DNA of 64,000 nt from Candidatus Flexifilum affinis (GTDB lineage: Bacteria; Chloroflexota; Anaerolineae; Aggregatilineales; Phototrophicaceae). A model generated the notes under the pieces. The model had not been told where the DNA came from and searched no databases. It worked only from the letters and a program-made list of their open reading frames with translations. A program made the translations under genes and the position numbers. Position 1 is the stretch's first letter; every line of letters starts with the position of its first letter. Below, piece after piece: positions 51,210-61,910 of the stretch. The stretch spans positions 1 to 64,000 of the forward strand of contig JADJPJ010000095.1 in NCBI GenBank assembly GCA_016713325.1. Direction: 5' to 3'.

Positions 51210-51965
51210 ATGGCCCCGAATACGAAAGCGCAGAAAATGCTGTACTGGATGGGGCGCATGACCATCGAGATGGTGGCGCGCGCCCTGCTCGATCTCAACC
51301 TCCTGTTTCACGAGGAGCTTCCGTCCGGCCCAAAGCTCTTCACGCCAAACCACCCGACCACCCTCGATCCATTTCTGCTTCCGATCGTCTCGCCGGAACA
51401 GGTGCACATCCTGGTGACCGAGTCGGCCTTCAAAGCGCCGGTCTTCGGCCCCTATCTGGAGCGCGCCGGGCATGTCCGGGTCGTCACTGAGGACGGCCAC
51501 GCCGCCTTCGACGCCGCCCGCCAGCTGCTGGAGGCAGGCGAGAATGTCGCCATCTTTCCCGAAGGCGCCCTCAGCCCGACCGGCAGCATCGCGCGTCCCC
51601 ACACCGGCGCGGTCCGACTGGCCCTGCTGACCGGCGCGCCGCTCATCCCGGTCGGCATCGCCCTCGACCCATCGCGCATCCAGGCCCTCGACACCGGCAT
51701 CAAGGACAGTCACGGCGAGCCGGAGATCGCGCGGCTGATCCTCGGCGGGCCGTACTTCCTCACGCTGGGCACGCCGATGCGCGTGCAGGGCGATGTCGAA
51801 GATCGGGCGGTGGTGGGCGCGGAGACTCAGCGGCTCATGCGCCGCATCATTCGCCTCAGCCGGATGAGCCAGTATCGCATCGAAGGGCAGGACCTGCCGA
51901 AAGATGCCGTCGAGACCAACGCCATCGGCGCGATCTCCATTCCATTCACCATTCCGACGCGCTGA
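51210..51965 (+). CDS. PlsC-type 1-acyl-glycerol-3-phosphate acyltransferase-like protein
   Basis: A 251-residue acyltransferase. An AGGAG site lies upstream of ATG 51210. The catalytic motif is LFTPNHPTTLDPFLLP, matching the HxxxxD box with His and Asp. FPEGALSPTGS is the second conserved acyltransferase block. A short hydrophobic N-terminus (LYWMGRMTIEMVARALLDLN) may bind the membrane. It transfers fatty acyl groups to lysophosphatidate or related acceptors. It is followed by a short co-directional gene 28 bases later. Confidence 0.88.
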   Translation: MAPNTKAQKMLYWMGRMTIEMVARALLDLNLLFHEELPSGPKLFTPNHPTTLDPFLLPIVSPEQVHILVTESAFKAPVFGPYLERAGHVRVVTEDGHAAFDAARQLLEAGENVAIFPEGALSPTGSIARPHTGAVRLALLTGAPLIPVGIALDPSRIQALDTGIKDSHGEPEIARLILGGPYFLTLGTPMRVQGDVEDRAVVGAETQRLMRRIIRLSRMSQYRIEGQDLPKDAVETNAIGAISIPFTIPTR

Positions 51966-51993
51966 ACAGCGGCGCGACAAAGGGAAAGCGATC

Positions 51994-52230
51994 ATGAGCG
52001 TCACGTCTACATATGTCATCCGGGTGCGGGGCACGCTGCCCGTCGAACGCTGGGGCACGTGGTTTGAAGGGACCGAGATGCGCGAGACCGGCGAGGGCGA
52101 CACCCTGCTCATCAGCGCCGTGGCCGATCAGGCGGCGCTGTACGGTCTGCTGGCCCGCCTGCGCGATCTGGCGCTGCCGCTGATCTCCCTTCAGTTGCTG
52201 GACGGCGAGAGCGATGCCCTCAGCCAGTGA
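51994..52230 (+). CDS. Small hypothetical protein, ACT-like fold possible
   Basis: A 78-residue protein from ATG 51994 (AAAGGGAAAGC site). The sequence SVTSTYVIRVRGTLPVERWG and ALYGLLARLRDLALPLISLQ has the strand-helix-strand-helix rhythm of small ferredoxin-like folds, but no family is assigned. It lies 28 bases after the PlsC gene and 100 bases before the kinase-LuxR gene, so a co-transcribed role with the acyltransferase is the simplest guess. Confidence 0.55.
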   Translation: MSVTSTYVIRVRGTLPVERWGTWFEGTEMRETGEGDTLLISAVADQAALYGLLARLRDLALPLISLQLLDGESDALSQ

Positions 52231-52330
52231 AGCGCGATCGTCCCGACCAGGAAGGAAGTCAGATGACGCAGGGCGGCGCTGCGGGTATGCTTGAAGGCGG
52301 CGGACAATTTTTTCTGCGGTGGTCAGAACG

Positions 52331-55300
52331 ATGAACAACCCTCTACGGCTCTTGAATCGCTACACGCTCGATCGCTTAATCGGGCGTGGCGGCATGGGCG
52401 AAGTGTATCTGGGCGTGGACACTCAGACCGGCGAGCGCGTGGCCATCAAGCGTCTCCGCCCCGAACTGACGTCGCGCCAGCCGGAGTCGATCGCGCGGTT
52501 TCAGCGGGAAATCGATCTGCTCTACCGGCTCAATCATCCGAACATCGTCAAAATCCTGGCTTCGGGCGAGACCGACAGCGGCCAAATCATCGTCATGGAG
52601 TACGTAGGTGGTGGCACTCTGGCCGATCTGCTCAGGCGGCAGCCGCAGCTCCCGGTCGAGACGACGCTGGCCATCGCCCTGGAACTGGCCGACGCGCTGG
52701 CCCGCACCCACCACCTGCACATCATCCACCGCGACATCAAGCCGGCCAATGTGCTGCTCTCCGAAGACGGCACGCCGCGCCTGACCGATTTCGGACTGGC
52801 CTTCACCAGCGCCTCCCCGCGTCTGACGCATCCCGGCATCGCGCTCGGCACCTGGCTGTACGTCAGCCCGGAGGTGTGCCTGGGCAGCAAGCCTGATGAG
52901 CGCTCCGACGTGTGGTCGTTCGGCATCACGCTGTACCAGATGCTGACCGGCCGGCTGCCGTTCAGCGGCGACTCGCCGGCGGCCATCATCCACGCCATCG
53001 TCAACGATCCCTATGCGGACATGGCCGCGTTTCGCGAGCTTCTCCCGCCCGGCCTGACCGCCCTGATCGGCCGCATGCTGATGAAAGACCCGGTCCTGCG
53101 CCCCTCCAGCTTCCGGCAGATCGGCGCCGAACTGGAGGCGCTGATCGACGGCAGTCGCCCCCGCCCGCAGGCGTTGGCAAACGCCGGCAGACCCTGCGGA
53201 GTCGGCTCCCATATCGGTCGACATCGAAGTGCAGTGGACGGACGAACAGCCCGTTGCCTCGCCCGGGCCGCCTGCGTCAGAGGGCGCCCGCCTGACCGCG
53301 CCCACACGGGTAATGGCCTCTGCGCCGCCAGCATCGCAGATGCCCCCAGGGCCACCGGCCCCGCGTCTGCTGACCAAGATCACCGCCCCGCCCGTGCGCG
53401 CGCGCATGATGCAGCGGGCGCGCCTGCTGACCACGCTCGATCAGGCCCTGGCCAGCGGACGTCAGTTCACCCTGGTCTCCGCGCCGCCGGGATTCGGCAA
53501 GACCACCCTGATCGCCATGTGGACGGCCGATCGGCTGGCCAGGCGCGGCGATCCGGTCGTCTGGGTCTCCCTGGACGAGAGCGACAACGATCCGGTCCAG
53601 TGCTTTCGCTACCTGGTCAGCGCCTTCCAGACCGTCGACCCGGCGATCGGCCAGGTCACGGCCCATCTGTTAGAGTCGCCGCAGATCCCTTCGGCTGCCA
53701 TGTTGATCGCACCGCTGATCAGCGACGTGCAGAACCTGGGGAGGCCGGTCACGCTGGTGCTGGACGACTACCACGTCATCACCGACGGGCGGGTACACGA
53801 CGCCGTTCGCTTCCTGGTCGAACGCCTGCCGACGACTCTGGACTGCGTCATCATCACCCGTGAAGACCCGCCGCTGCCGCTGGCCCGGATGCGCGTGCGC
53901 AGCCTGATGACCGAGATCCGTGAGCGCGATCTGCGCTTCACCGACGAAGAGACAGCAATCTTCCTGCGCGAGGTGATGCGCCTGGATCTGGATACCGGCT
54001 CGGTGCAGGCGCTGGTCAACCGGACTGAAGGCTGGGTGGCGGCCTTGCAGCTCGTTTCGCTGTCGCTTCAGGAAGATCGCGCCAACGCCCCAGCGATCAT
54101 CGCCGAGTTCGCGGGCGATCACCGCTACGTAATGGATTACCTGCTCACCGAGGTGCTGGAACGCCAGCCCACCCCTGTACGCGACTTTCTGCGCCAGACG
54201 AGCATCCTGCATCGCTTCAATGCCACCCTGTGCGATGCCGTCACCGGCCGTGCCGACAGCCGCGCGCTGCTCGATCAGTTGGAGACCGCCAACCTCTTTC
54301 CGCTGGATCACCGCCGCTCGTGGTATCGCTACCACCAGTTGTTCGCCGACATGCTGGTGCACACCCTCTCGAATGCCGAGCGGGCGGCGCTGTGCCAGCG
54401 GGCCGCGGCCTGGTTTGCCGAACACGAGGCGGACACGACGCTCTCGACCGACGCCGCGGCCTCTGCCGAGGCCATCCACTATGCTTTCGAGGCCGCTGCG
54501 CTGACCGGCTCATACGCGCAGGTCATCCCGTTCATCCGCCGGCACTTCGACGCCTACGCAGGCGACGGCCGGCTGGTCACGGTGCTGAGCTGGCTGGATG
54601 CCCTGCCCGAAGCCGAACTTGCGGCGCACCTCGATCTGGCCGTCAACCAGGCCTGGACGTTGGTGCTGAGCGAGCAGTTCGGGCGCGCCGAGCCGGCCCT
54701 GGCGGCGATCGAACTGCTCCTGAACCGCCTGTCCATCCCGGAACGGGGACGGCTGCATCTGGCGCAGGCCATCCTGGCCCTGGGGCGGAGCGACTTCTCC
54801 GACACCCTCCAACATGCGCAGCAGGCGGCGCAGGATTTGGCGGCCGATCACCCGCAGTGGCGGCTGATGGCGCTGTGGACGCTGGCCGAAGCGCAGGAAC
54901 GCAGCGAACCACTGCCCCAGGCCATTGCCTCGCTGCGCGAAGCCGCGCGGCTCAGCCACAGCGCGGGCAAAGCCCTGTTCGCCAACATTGTCGAGTCGTC
55001 GCTGGCCCACGCCCTGTGGCTGAACGGGCAGCCCGACGAAGCCGATGCCGTCTGTCAGGCGGCGATCGCCGTCTATCGTAAGCAGAAACACATTTCTCCC
55101 GCCTACGGTCTGGTGCTGTGTACGCTGGCGCGGATGGCCATCGACGCGAACGCCCTCGATGCCGCCCATGACTATCTTCGCCAGGCGAGGAGTCTGGACT
55201 CCGTCCTGGACGTGGCGTCGATTGGCGCGGTGATGGATGGTGTCGAGGCGCAGCTCCTGGCCATCGATGGGAATTTCGACGCCGCGTTGGTGGTCGTCCG

Positions 55301-56033
55301 GCAGGCGCTGGAGCGCAGCGCGCAGACAAAACTGGCCGATATGACCTGGCTGCACGCGCTGGAGGGTGACCTGCTGCTGCGGCGCGGCGACGTCGAACAG
55401 GCCGAGGCCTGGGCCGCAGACGCCGGGCTGACTCCCGATCAGCCGCTGCTCTATCTGCATCTGGAACAGCATCTGGTCTATGCCCGCCTGCTGATCGCCC
55501 AGGGAGATGGACCGGTGGCGGCGGGGTTCGTCCAGCGTCTGGAAGCATTCGCCGCCGAACGCGGCTATTGGCGCTACTGGATCGTCGCCCGGCTGCTGCG
55601 CGTGGGGGTGGCGCGCCAGGCGCTGGCCGGACGCTATCTGAGCGTGAACGAGAGTCTGACCGATCTGCTGGCCGACGCCGTGGCGCTGGCGGCGCGCGAA
55701 CGCTGTGTGCGTGTCTTCCTGGACGATGCGCCACAGGTGATCCCGATGCTGCCGCAGGTCCGCCAGGCCGCGCCGGTTTTCGTCGATGCCGTGCTCGACG
55801 CCCAGCGCTTGGGGACGGCGAGCGCGTTGGAAAGCGGCGAGTCACTTAGCGACCGCGAGCATGAAGTACTTCGCCTGATCGCCCACGGCCTTTCCAACGC
55901 CGAAATCGCCGAACGGCTGGTGCTGACGGTCGGCACGGTCAAGCAGCACATCAACCATCTCTACAGCAAGCTGGCGGTGCGCAGCCGCACCCAGGCCATC
56001 GTTGAGGCGCGCATCCGGCATCTCATCGATTAG
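52331..56033 (+). CDS. Ser/Thr protein kinase fused to a MalT-like LuxR transcription regulator, one frameshift
   Basis: About 1233 residues after correction of one extra base near 53170-53205. The N-terminal kinase (residues 10-270) has YTLDRLIGRGGMGEVYLGVD, the Lys in ERVAIKRLRPEL, catalytic HIIHRDIKPANVLLSEDG, DFGLAFTS and TWLYVSPEV. A Pro-rich linker leads to an ATPase of the STAND type (Walker A FTLVSAPPGFGKTTLIAM, Walker B VTLVLDDYHVI), a helical TPR-like sensor part and a C-terminal LuxR helix-turn-helix (LSDREHEVLRLIAHGLSNAE IAERLVLTVGTVKQHINHLY). Start is the ATG at 52331. The kinase may phosphorylate its own regulator half. No target promoter is evident. Confidence 0.9.
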
Positions 56034-56041
56034 TCACAGGT

Positions 56042-57253
56042 TTACGCCCCCACCACGCCGCTGTGCATCAGCGCCTCCACCTGATCCGCCGGCCAGCCGA
56101 ACTGTTCCAGAAGGACCCGGCTGTGCTCTCCCAGAGCCGGCGCGCGCCGGTAAACAGGCGGGGCGGTGTCGCGGAAGTGGATCGGCGACCCCGGCACCAG
56201 CAGATCCGTCCCGTCGGCCAGCGCCAGATGGGCCAGCATGCCGCGCGCCTCGAGTGCGGGATCGTGCGCCAGCTCGTCGATCGAACGGAGCGCGCCGCAG
56301 GGAATGCCGGCGGCCTGAAGTCGGGCGGTCAACCCCTCTGCCGGCTGTGAAGCGCACCAGTCGGCAATCAGCGGGCGCAGCGCGGCGTAATGGGCGACGC
56401 GGTCGGCATTGCTGCGGAAGCGCGGGTCATCGGCCAGCCCGTCGGCGATCTGCGCCGCGAAAGCGCGCCACAGCCGGTCATTGCCGACGCCCAGCGCCAC
56501 CCAGCCATCGCGCGTCGCGAAGCAGTCGAACGGCGCGATGACGGCATCCTGGTTGGCGCTTCGCTCCGGGATCTGCCCGGTGACGCTGTACTGCGCCAGC
56601 GCGTTCTCCAGCACCGCGAAGACCGACTCGACCATGGCCACGTCGACGTAGCGCCCGCGCCCCGTCCGCTCCCTGCCCCAGAGGGCGCCGAGCAGCCCGA
56701 CGGCGGCCGTCAGCCCGGCGATGGCGTCGGCGATGGCCGGCCCGGTCTTGATCGGCAGGTCGGTCAGACCGGTCAGGCTCATCAGGCCGCTGGCCGCCTG
56801 CGCCACCACGTCGTAGCACTTCAGCGCGGCATTGGGCCCGGTCTGCCCGTAGCCGCTCAGGCTGACGTAGATCAGGCGCGGGCTGTCGGCGGCCAGGCGG
56901 TCGTAGTCGAGCCCGTAGGCGGCCATCTGACCGGGACGAAAGTTCTCGATGACGACGTCCACCTGGGTGGCGAGACTGCGCAGGAGCTTCTGCCCGTCCG
57001 GGTGGCGGTAGTCGACGGCGATTGACTGCTTGCCCCGGTTGAGCGTCTCGAAATAGCCGCTGGTCCCGGCGACGAGCGGGCCGAAGGAACGACTGTCGTC
57101 CCCGTGCTGAGGATGCTCGACCTTGATGACGCGCGCCCCCATGTCGGCCAGCAGCAGAGTGGCATACGGGCCACTGTAGACGCGCGTGAAGTCGAGGATG
57201 GTCACTCCGTCCAGTGGGCGCGCTGCCTGTGAAGACAGTGAAGCTGGAGTCAC
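56042..57253 (-). CDS. Family III CoA-transferase (CaiB/BaiF type)
   Basis: A 403-residue CoA-transferase from GTG 57253. Conserved segments are LDGVTILDFTRVYSGPYATL, LLADMGARVIKVEHPQHGDD, YFETLNRGKQSIAVDYRHPD and IENFRPGQMAAYGLDY. The catalytic Asp region is in LTDLPIKTGPAIADAIAGLT. The enzymes move CoA between carboxylic acids in fatty acid, carnitine or aromatic degradation. The GTG overlaps the stop of the GNAT gene (GTGA), so the two genes form a coupled pair. No CoA-ligase or dehydratase lies near, so the acid is unknown. Confidence 0.93.
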   Translation of the reverse strand: MTPASLSSQAARPLDGVTILDFTRVYSGPYATLLLADMGARVIKVEHPQHGDDSRSFGPLVAGTSGYFETLNRGKQSIAVDYRHPDGQKLLRSLATQVDVVIENFRPGQMAAYGLDYDRLAADSPRLIYVSLSGYGQTGPNAALKCYDVVAQAASGLMSLTGLTDLPIKTGPAIADAIAGLTAAVGLLGALWGRERTGRGRYVDVAMVESVFAVLENALAQYSVTGQIPERSANQDAVIAPFDCFATRDGWVALGVGNDRLWRAFAAQIADGLADDPRFRSNADRVAHYAALRPLIADWCASQPAEGLTARLQAAGIPCGALRSIDELAHDPALEARGMLAHLALADGTDLLVPGSPIHFRDTAPPVYRRAPALGEHSRVLLEQFGWPADQVEALMHSGVVGA

Positions 57254-58194
57254 AGGACGTCGCCCCCGGCGCAGTCCCAGGCGGCAAAGTCGAAGAGCGC
57301 CAGCGGAACGGACTCACTGAGCGGCTTGACGGTCAGGTAGTAGGGGGTGCGCGGACGCGGCAGCGCGACGACCGGAGCGCCGGCGGCCAGCGCCGTACGC
57401 AGGGCACTGCGCTCGGAGGCCAGCAGATGCACCACCCGCGTCCCGGCGGCGTGAAGAGCGGCCATCCAGCGGCGCAGCAGCGCCGGTAGATCGACCCCAT
57501 ACGCGCCAAGCAGCGCCGCGGCGGGGAGTCCCAGCAGCTGCACCGGGCGGTAGACGACGACCCCGCACAGACGGCCGTCTTCGCGCCAGACGCCGAAGTG
57601 GTAGCGTCGGAATGGGTGGCGGCAGTAGCGGTTGAGCAGTGACTCGCTCGACTGGGCAAAGTGGATGGCTCCGGAATTCGGGAAAAGGTCAGCGGCGGAA
57701 CTGTCGTGAAGAGCGTCGAGCGATTCGGTCAGCTCCAGCGCAGGGGCGGAGCGGCGCAGGGGGATCCAGGCAGCGGCGGGAATCATCCGTCCGCAGACCC
57801 GATAGCCGTAGCCGGTGCTGCGCCGGTCGACCTGGACGCCGGCGGCATTGGAAAAGCCCACGCCGGCGACGCCGCCCAGCAGGGCCACGTCCTGGTAGAC
57901 TGGCCGCGCGATCTGCTTGATCAGCCCACGGCCGCGATAGTCGGGGTGCACGGCCATGTTGACGCTCATGCCCACCTGTATCAAGCCGCCATCGGGGAGC
58001 GCGACGGTCCGCATCAGACAGGCGTACTGCGCGGCCAGCCGATCGTCGATCCATGCGCCCCAGGCGATCACCCGGTGGCTTTCGTGCAGCCAACCCAGCA
58101 GGCGCAGCATGTCGGCCGGCGTGCGGTCGAAGGCCGCCGCCAGCAGGGCAGCCCAGTCGTTCGCGTCATCCAGGGTGAGAGGTTCCAGGCGCAT
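57250..58194 (-). CDS. GNAT-family acetyltransferase
   Basis: About 314 residues from ATG 58194, with GGAGAA upstream; the ATG at 58209 is rejected. The acetyl-CoA site is VGMSVNMAVHPDYRGRGLIK, with RGRGLI the key loop. The N-terminal part has LEPLTLDDANDWAALLAAAF. The C-terminal half (RRYHFGVWREDGRLCGVVVY and ALLGAYGVDLPALLRRWMAA) looks like a second, degenerate GNAT fold, so this may also be a tandem-GNAT protein. It precedes the CoA-transferase gene with overlap. The substrate is unknown; a role in making an acyl-CoA substrate available is speculation. Confidence 0.82.
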   Translation of the reverse strand: MRLEPLTLDDANDWAALLAAAFDRTPADMLRLLGWLHESHRVIAWGAWIDDRLAAQYACLMRTVALPDGGLIQVGMSVNMAVHPDYRGRGLIKQIARPVYQDVALLGGVAGVGFSNAAGVQVDRRSTGYGYRVCGRMIPAAAWIPLRRSAPALELTESLDALHDSSAADLFPNSGAIHFAQSSESLLNRYCRHPFRRYHFGVWREDGRLCGVVVYRPVQLLGLPAAALLGAYGVDLPALLRRWMAALHAAGTRVVHLLASERSALRTALAAGAPVVALPRPRTPYYLTVKPLSESVPLALFDFAAWDCAGGDVL

Positions 58195-58317
58195 TATCGT
58201 TCTCCACATGGCGTCACGATTATCCTACCCTACCCTGCGGCGGCGCACCCTTCAGGTTGCGTATGGCTTGCCGACGACAGTCCCATGCATCGACCACGGT
58301 GCCACCACAACATATCC

Positions 58318-58345
58318 TTCGCAGGGACGAGGCTTGCCTTGTCCG
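58318..58345. repeat. GGGACGAGGCTTGCCTTGTCC palindrome in the 58195-58497 spacer
   Basis: The sequence ttcgcagggacgaggcttgc cttgtcc is related to the repeat at 1-25. Apart from this and the CRP-like site below, the 303-base spacer before the first beta-helix gene shows nothing notable. Confidence 0.7.
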
Positions 58346-58413
58346 CCGCCCTGCCCGCCGCCTCGTCCGTCGCCGCCTTCCCCAATCATCCCTCGGGAGG
58401 GGTCGGGATGGTT

Positions 58414-58429
58414 TGTGACAAATATCACT
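58414..58429. promoter_or_regulatory. CRP/FNR-like binding site, upstream of first beta-helix gene
   Basis: The 16-base sequence TGTGACAAATATCACT matches the CRP form TGTGA-N6-TCACA at nine of ten fixed bases. It lies 69 bases before the start codon of the beta-helix gene. The same element stands at 61014-61029 before the second beta-helix gene. Confidence 0.65.
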
Positions 58430-58497
58430 AGCCTATCGACTCTCTTTCGGCCAAGATTGAGTAATTTATTACCAGCTTTATTGCCGTGGAGGTCGTC

Positions 58498-60935
58498 ATG
58501 CCTGTTTCACGGTCACGGGCGCTGCTGATTTTGCTGGCGCTCTCCTTCATTGGCCTCTTCGTCCAACGTCCATCACCCGTGTATGCCGCCACCTTCAACG
58601 TCACCAACACCAACACGACGGGGGCCGGCAGCCTGCGCAACGCCATCGAGGCCGCCAACGTCACGCCGGCACTCGACCTGATCGAGTTTCACATTCCCGG
58701 CAGCGGCGTCCACCATCACTCTGATGACGGAACTGCCGGACATCACTCTGCCCGGTGACGATCACCGCCGAGACGGAAGAGGGTTGGGTCGCGGCCACGG
58801 CGACGACGCCGGCCTCGCTGCGCGTCGAACTGGACCGGACCCAGCCTGCTGAATGCTATCTCAAATTCGCCGAAGGCAGCGATGGCAGCACCATTCAAGG
58901 GCTGTCTATCACCGCGCCTTATATGGGCATTTATCTGCGCTCGGACAACAATTGGATGGCCGGCAACCACCTTGGCGTCAGCCCGGACGGCCTGACCGAA
59001 CGAGGGAATTCAGATAGCGGCGTGCAGATCTGGTCAGCAGGCAGCGGCGGCAACCTGATCGGTGGGAGCGCCCCGGTCGACCGGAACGTCATCAGCGGAA
59101 ATTTGATCAGGGTGTCGATCTTTGGCAGCAAGCAATGTCGTTCAGGGGAACTACATTGGCACCGATGCCACCGGCCTGCTGCCCATCCAAAACGATTGGA
59201 AGGGCATCGTGCTGTATAGCGTTTATGACAACATCATCGGCGGCACCGTCAGCGGTGGCGTCGCAATGTGATCAGCGGCAATGGCGGCGACGGCATCTTC
59301 ATCACCGGCAGCCACGACTCTCCTGGAGGAAGCAACGTCATTCAGGGCAACTACATTGGTCTGAAAGCCGATGGCACGGGTGCCGTGCCGCCCGGCGCCA
59401 GCGGCCACAACAACGAAGACGGCATCAAGATCATGTACCAGGGCGGCAACCCGTCCAACACGCTGATCGGCGGAACGACAGCGGCGGCCCGCAATGTCAT
59501 CAGCGGGGCGACGGAGAATGGGATCTGGGATGAAGGTGGCATTGGGACGGTCGTGCAGGGCAACTACATCGGGACCAATGCCATTGGGAGCAGCGCCGTA
59601 CCCAACAAGAATGGCATCAGGAGTGGGGAGAATCCGATACAGATCGGCGGGACGACGGCGGGCGCCGGCAACGTGATCAGCGGCAACACGCTTTATGGCG
59701 TCACAAGCTGTAGCTTGTCTTGTTCGGAGGACTCCGCTCTCACGATTCAGGGCAACATCATCGGCCTGAACGCTGACGGAAGCGCTACGCTCGGCAATGG
59801 AGAATCGGGCATTTACAGTACCGTACCGGCCGTGATTGGCGGCACGGTACCGGGCGCGGGAAATCTCATCAGTGGAAACCGTTCCTTCGGTATCAATGTC
59901 CTGGATTCGTCGACCATTCAGGGTAATCGCATTGGCGTCAGGGCCGATGGCGTGACTTCAGCGGGCAACTATTTCCCGAACATCTTTGTCGGTTCGAATC
60001 AACCCGTGACGATCAGCGGCAACATCATCGCGAACAGCATCCAAGGCGCTGGCGTGTATGACGCTCATTCGACTGTCAGCGCGCGCGGCAATTCGATTTA
60101 TGGAAATTACGATCTGGGGATCGATATTCTGGACTTCGGCGTGCGTGCCAACATCCCTGGCAGCGCGCTGAACTACCCGGTCATCAGCTCGGCGCTCGTT
60201 GCCGCCACCAACTACGTCGTCAACGGTACGCTCAACAGCCAGCCCAACGCGCTGGGCGTCCTCCTCGATTTCTACGCCAGTAGGAACTGCGACTCGAGCG
60301 GCTATGGCGAGGGCGAGCTGCATCTCGGCACGACGGTGGTGAACACCAGCGCGGCGGGTGTCGCCAACTTCGCCGGGCTGATCTTCCCCCGGACGAGCGA
60401 GCGGCGCTATATCACGGCGACCGCGACTTATCTGGGCAAGACTTCGGAATTCTCCGCCTGTTACGAGATCCCCTACAGTACCGGCGCGACTCTGATCGAC
60501 ACGGTGACTCTGCCGGGGCCGGAGGGCGACCAACTGGCGCGGGTGCGGATCGTCTCGGCGGCGACCGGCACCGTGCTGTACGACTGGAACGTGACGCTGG
60601 ATGCGTCCGGCACATTTATCGTGCACTGGATTCCGCCGGGGACGTACCATGTCTGGATCAAGTCGCCCCGGACGCTGAGCAGCAGCGAGGTCAGCCTCAA
60701 CCTGAGCGGGTCGGTTAGCGAGACGACCGTGCTGCGGGGTGGCAACGCCAACGACGACACAATCGTGAACATCTCGGATTTCTCGATCCTGGCGGCGGCC
60801 TTTGGCACCGTGCCGGACGGGGGGGCCTGGGACGCGCGGGCCGACTTCAACCGCGACAATGTGGTCAACATCAGCGACTTCTCGATCCTGGCGGCGAACT
60901 TCGGCCAGACGGACAGCACGCAGGGCGCGCCGTAG
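58498..60935 (+). pseudogene. Secreted beta-helix protein with dockerin-like tail, indel-ridden 5' half
   Basis: The intact design is a signal peptide (PVSRSRALLILLALSFIGLF ... YAATF), a long right-handed parallel beta-helix with the typical turns RNVISGATENGIWDEGGIGT and IQGNYIGLKADGTG, and a C-terminal cell-wall-type segment. The end has two dockerin-like EF-hand units (NANDDTIVNISDFSILAAAF and ADFNRDNVVNISDFSILAAN). From 58498 to about 59270 the frame is broken several times (near 58715, 58755, 58830, 58855, 59035, 59125 and 59260), judged against the intact homologue at 61911. After 59268 it is clean to TAG at 60933-60935. Dockerins bind cohesins in polysaccharide-degrading complexes. Confidence 0.8.
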
Positions 60936-60944
60936 AGATGATAG

Positions 60945-60982
60945 CCTACTCCGCAGGCGAGGCGGTTCGCCTGCGGAGTAGG
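60945..60982. terminator. Hairpin after the first beta-helix gene
   Basis: A perfect 16-bp stem, cctactccgcaggcga/tcgcctgcggagtagg, with a six-base loop, lies ten bases after the stop codon. There is no T tract, so it may stop transcription only with help or protect the mRNA end. It could also be a palindromic repeat of the genome. Confidence 0.65.
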
Positions 60983-61013
60983 CCCCGCTGGGCAGGTGTG
61001 AGCCACAGGCATG

Positions 61014-61029
61014 TGTGACAAACATCACT
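61014..61029. promoter_or_regulatory. CRP/FNR-like binding site, upstream of second beta-helix gene
   Basis: The sequence TGTGACAAACATCACT differs at one base from the element at 58414-58429 and is followed by the same agattgag stretch. Without the insertion element it would be 69 bases before the start codon, as at the first copy. Confidence 0.65.
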
Positions 61030-61068
61030 AGCTTATGTCACCTCTATCGGACAAGATTGAGAGACTTA

Positions 61069-61878
61069 GAGAGTGTTTTAAACTCAGAACGAGCTAAACG
61101 ACGAGCCATGAGATGAACCATGGCGGCGTAGATCCAGGCTTCGGAGGTGGATGGCAAAGCTTCGTAGTCTTTACTGAGACGACGATACTTGCCCAGCCAG
61201 GCGAAGGTGCGTTCGACAATCCAGCGCTTGGGCAGAACTTCAAAGCCTTTGGCTTGCTGGGAGCGCTTGACGACTTGCAGGTCAACCCCGAAAGTTCTCG
61301 GCACCCAGGCGCAGCGGTTCACTCTCGTAGCGCCATCCAGCAGCAGTGTCAGCCAGCGTCAAACAGGGGACCCGTCGCAGCGGGAAACGCAACCCTTCCT
61401 TGTCTTGCCAATTGGCGGGCAAGACCAGTACGCAATCAACAAGCCCAGGGTGTCACTACAATGTGCCTTGCGTCCTTTATCAACTTGCCGCCATCATATC
61501 CCCGGGCCCCCTTTTCGGTCGTTTTGACCGTCTGGCTGTCCCCGATCAAGAGGCTCGGTTCCGCGGCCGCCCTTCCGCCAACCGGACCTGTTGGCGCAGC
61601 CGATCATTGAGGCCTTTCCTAAGCCCTGCTGCTTCAGCAGGCGAAGTACGAATACCCGTCTGCCAAGGCGGAAAATCTGGGGCATGGCCCGCACGTGATC
61701 ATTGCGGCACGTACCAGATCGCATCCAGCGGTTCCCGGCGGCTGTACTTCAGCGGTCGGCCCATCGCCGTGGCTTCGGCAAGATCCTTCGATCTCGCCCG
61801 CTTTGTCGTCCAAATCACTGGGGTATGGCTTTCGTGTCTTCATCCCGCAGCTTACCGTGATCCTCTCAAAACACTTTC
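61069..61878 (-). mobile_element. IS5-family insertion sequence, degenerate transposase
   Basis: An 810-bp element with inverted ends gagagtgttttaaac (left) and gaaagtgttttgaga (right, read inward), flanked by TTA target duplications at 61066-61068 and 61879-61881. Transposase parts on the minus strand: KTRKPYPSDLDDK at the start (near 61840), [22 protein letters not shown] (near 61490-61560), and an intact end (TFGVDLQVVKRSQQAKGFEV LPKRWIVERTFAWLGKYRRL, 61044-61322). The catalytic region in between is split by indels. The element lies between the CRP-like site and the second beta-helix gene. Confidence 0.85.
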
Positions 61879-61910
61879 TTATTACTTACTTTGCCGCCGT
61901 GGAGGTCGTC

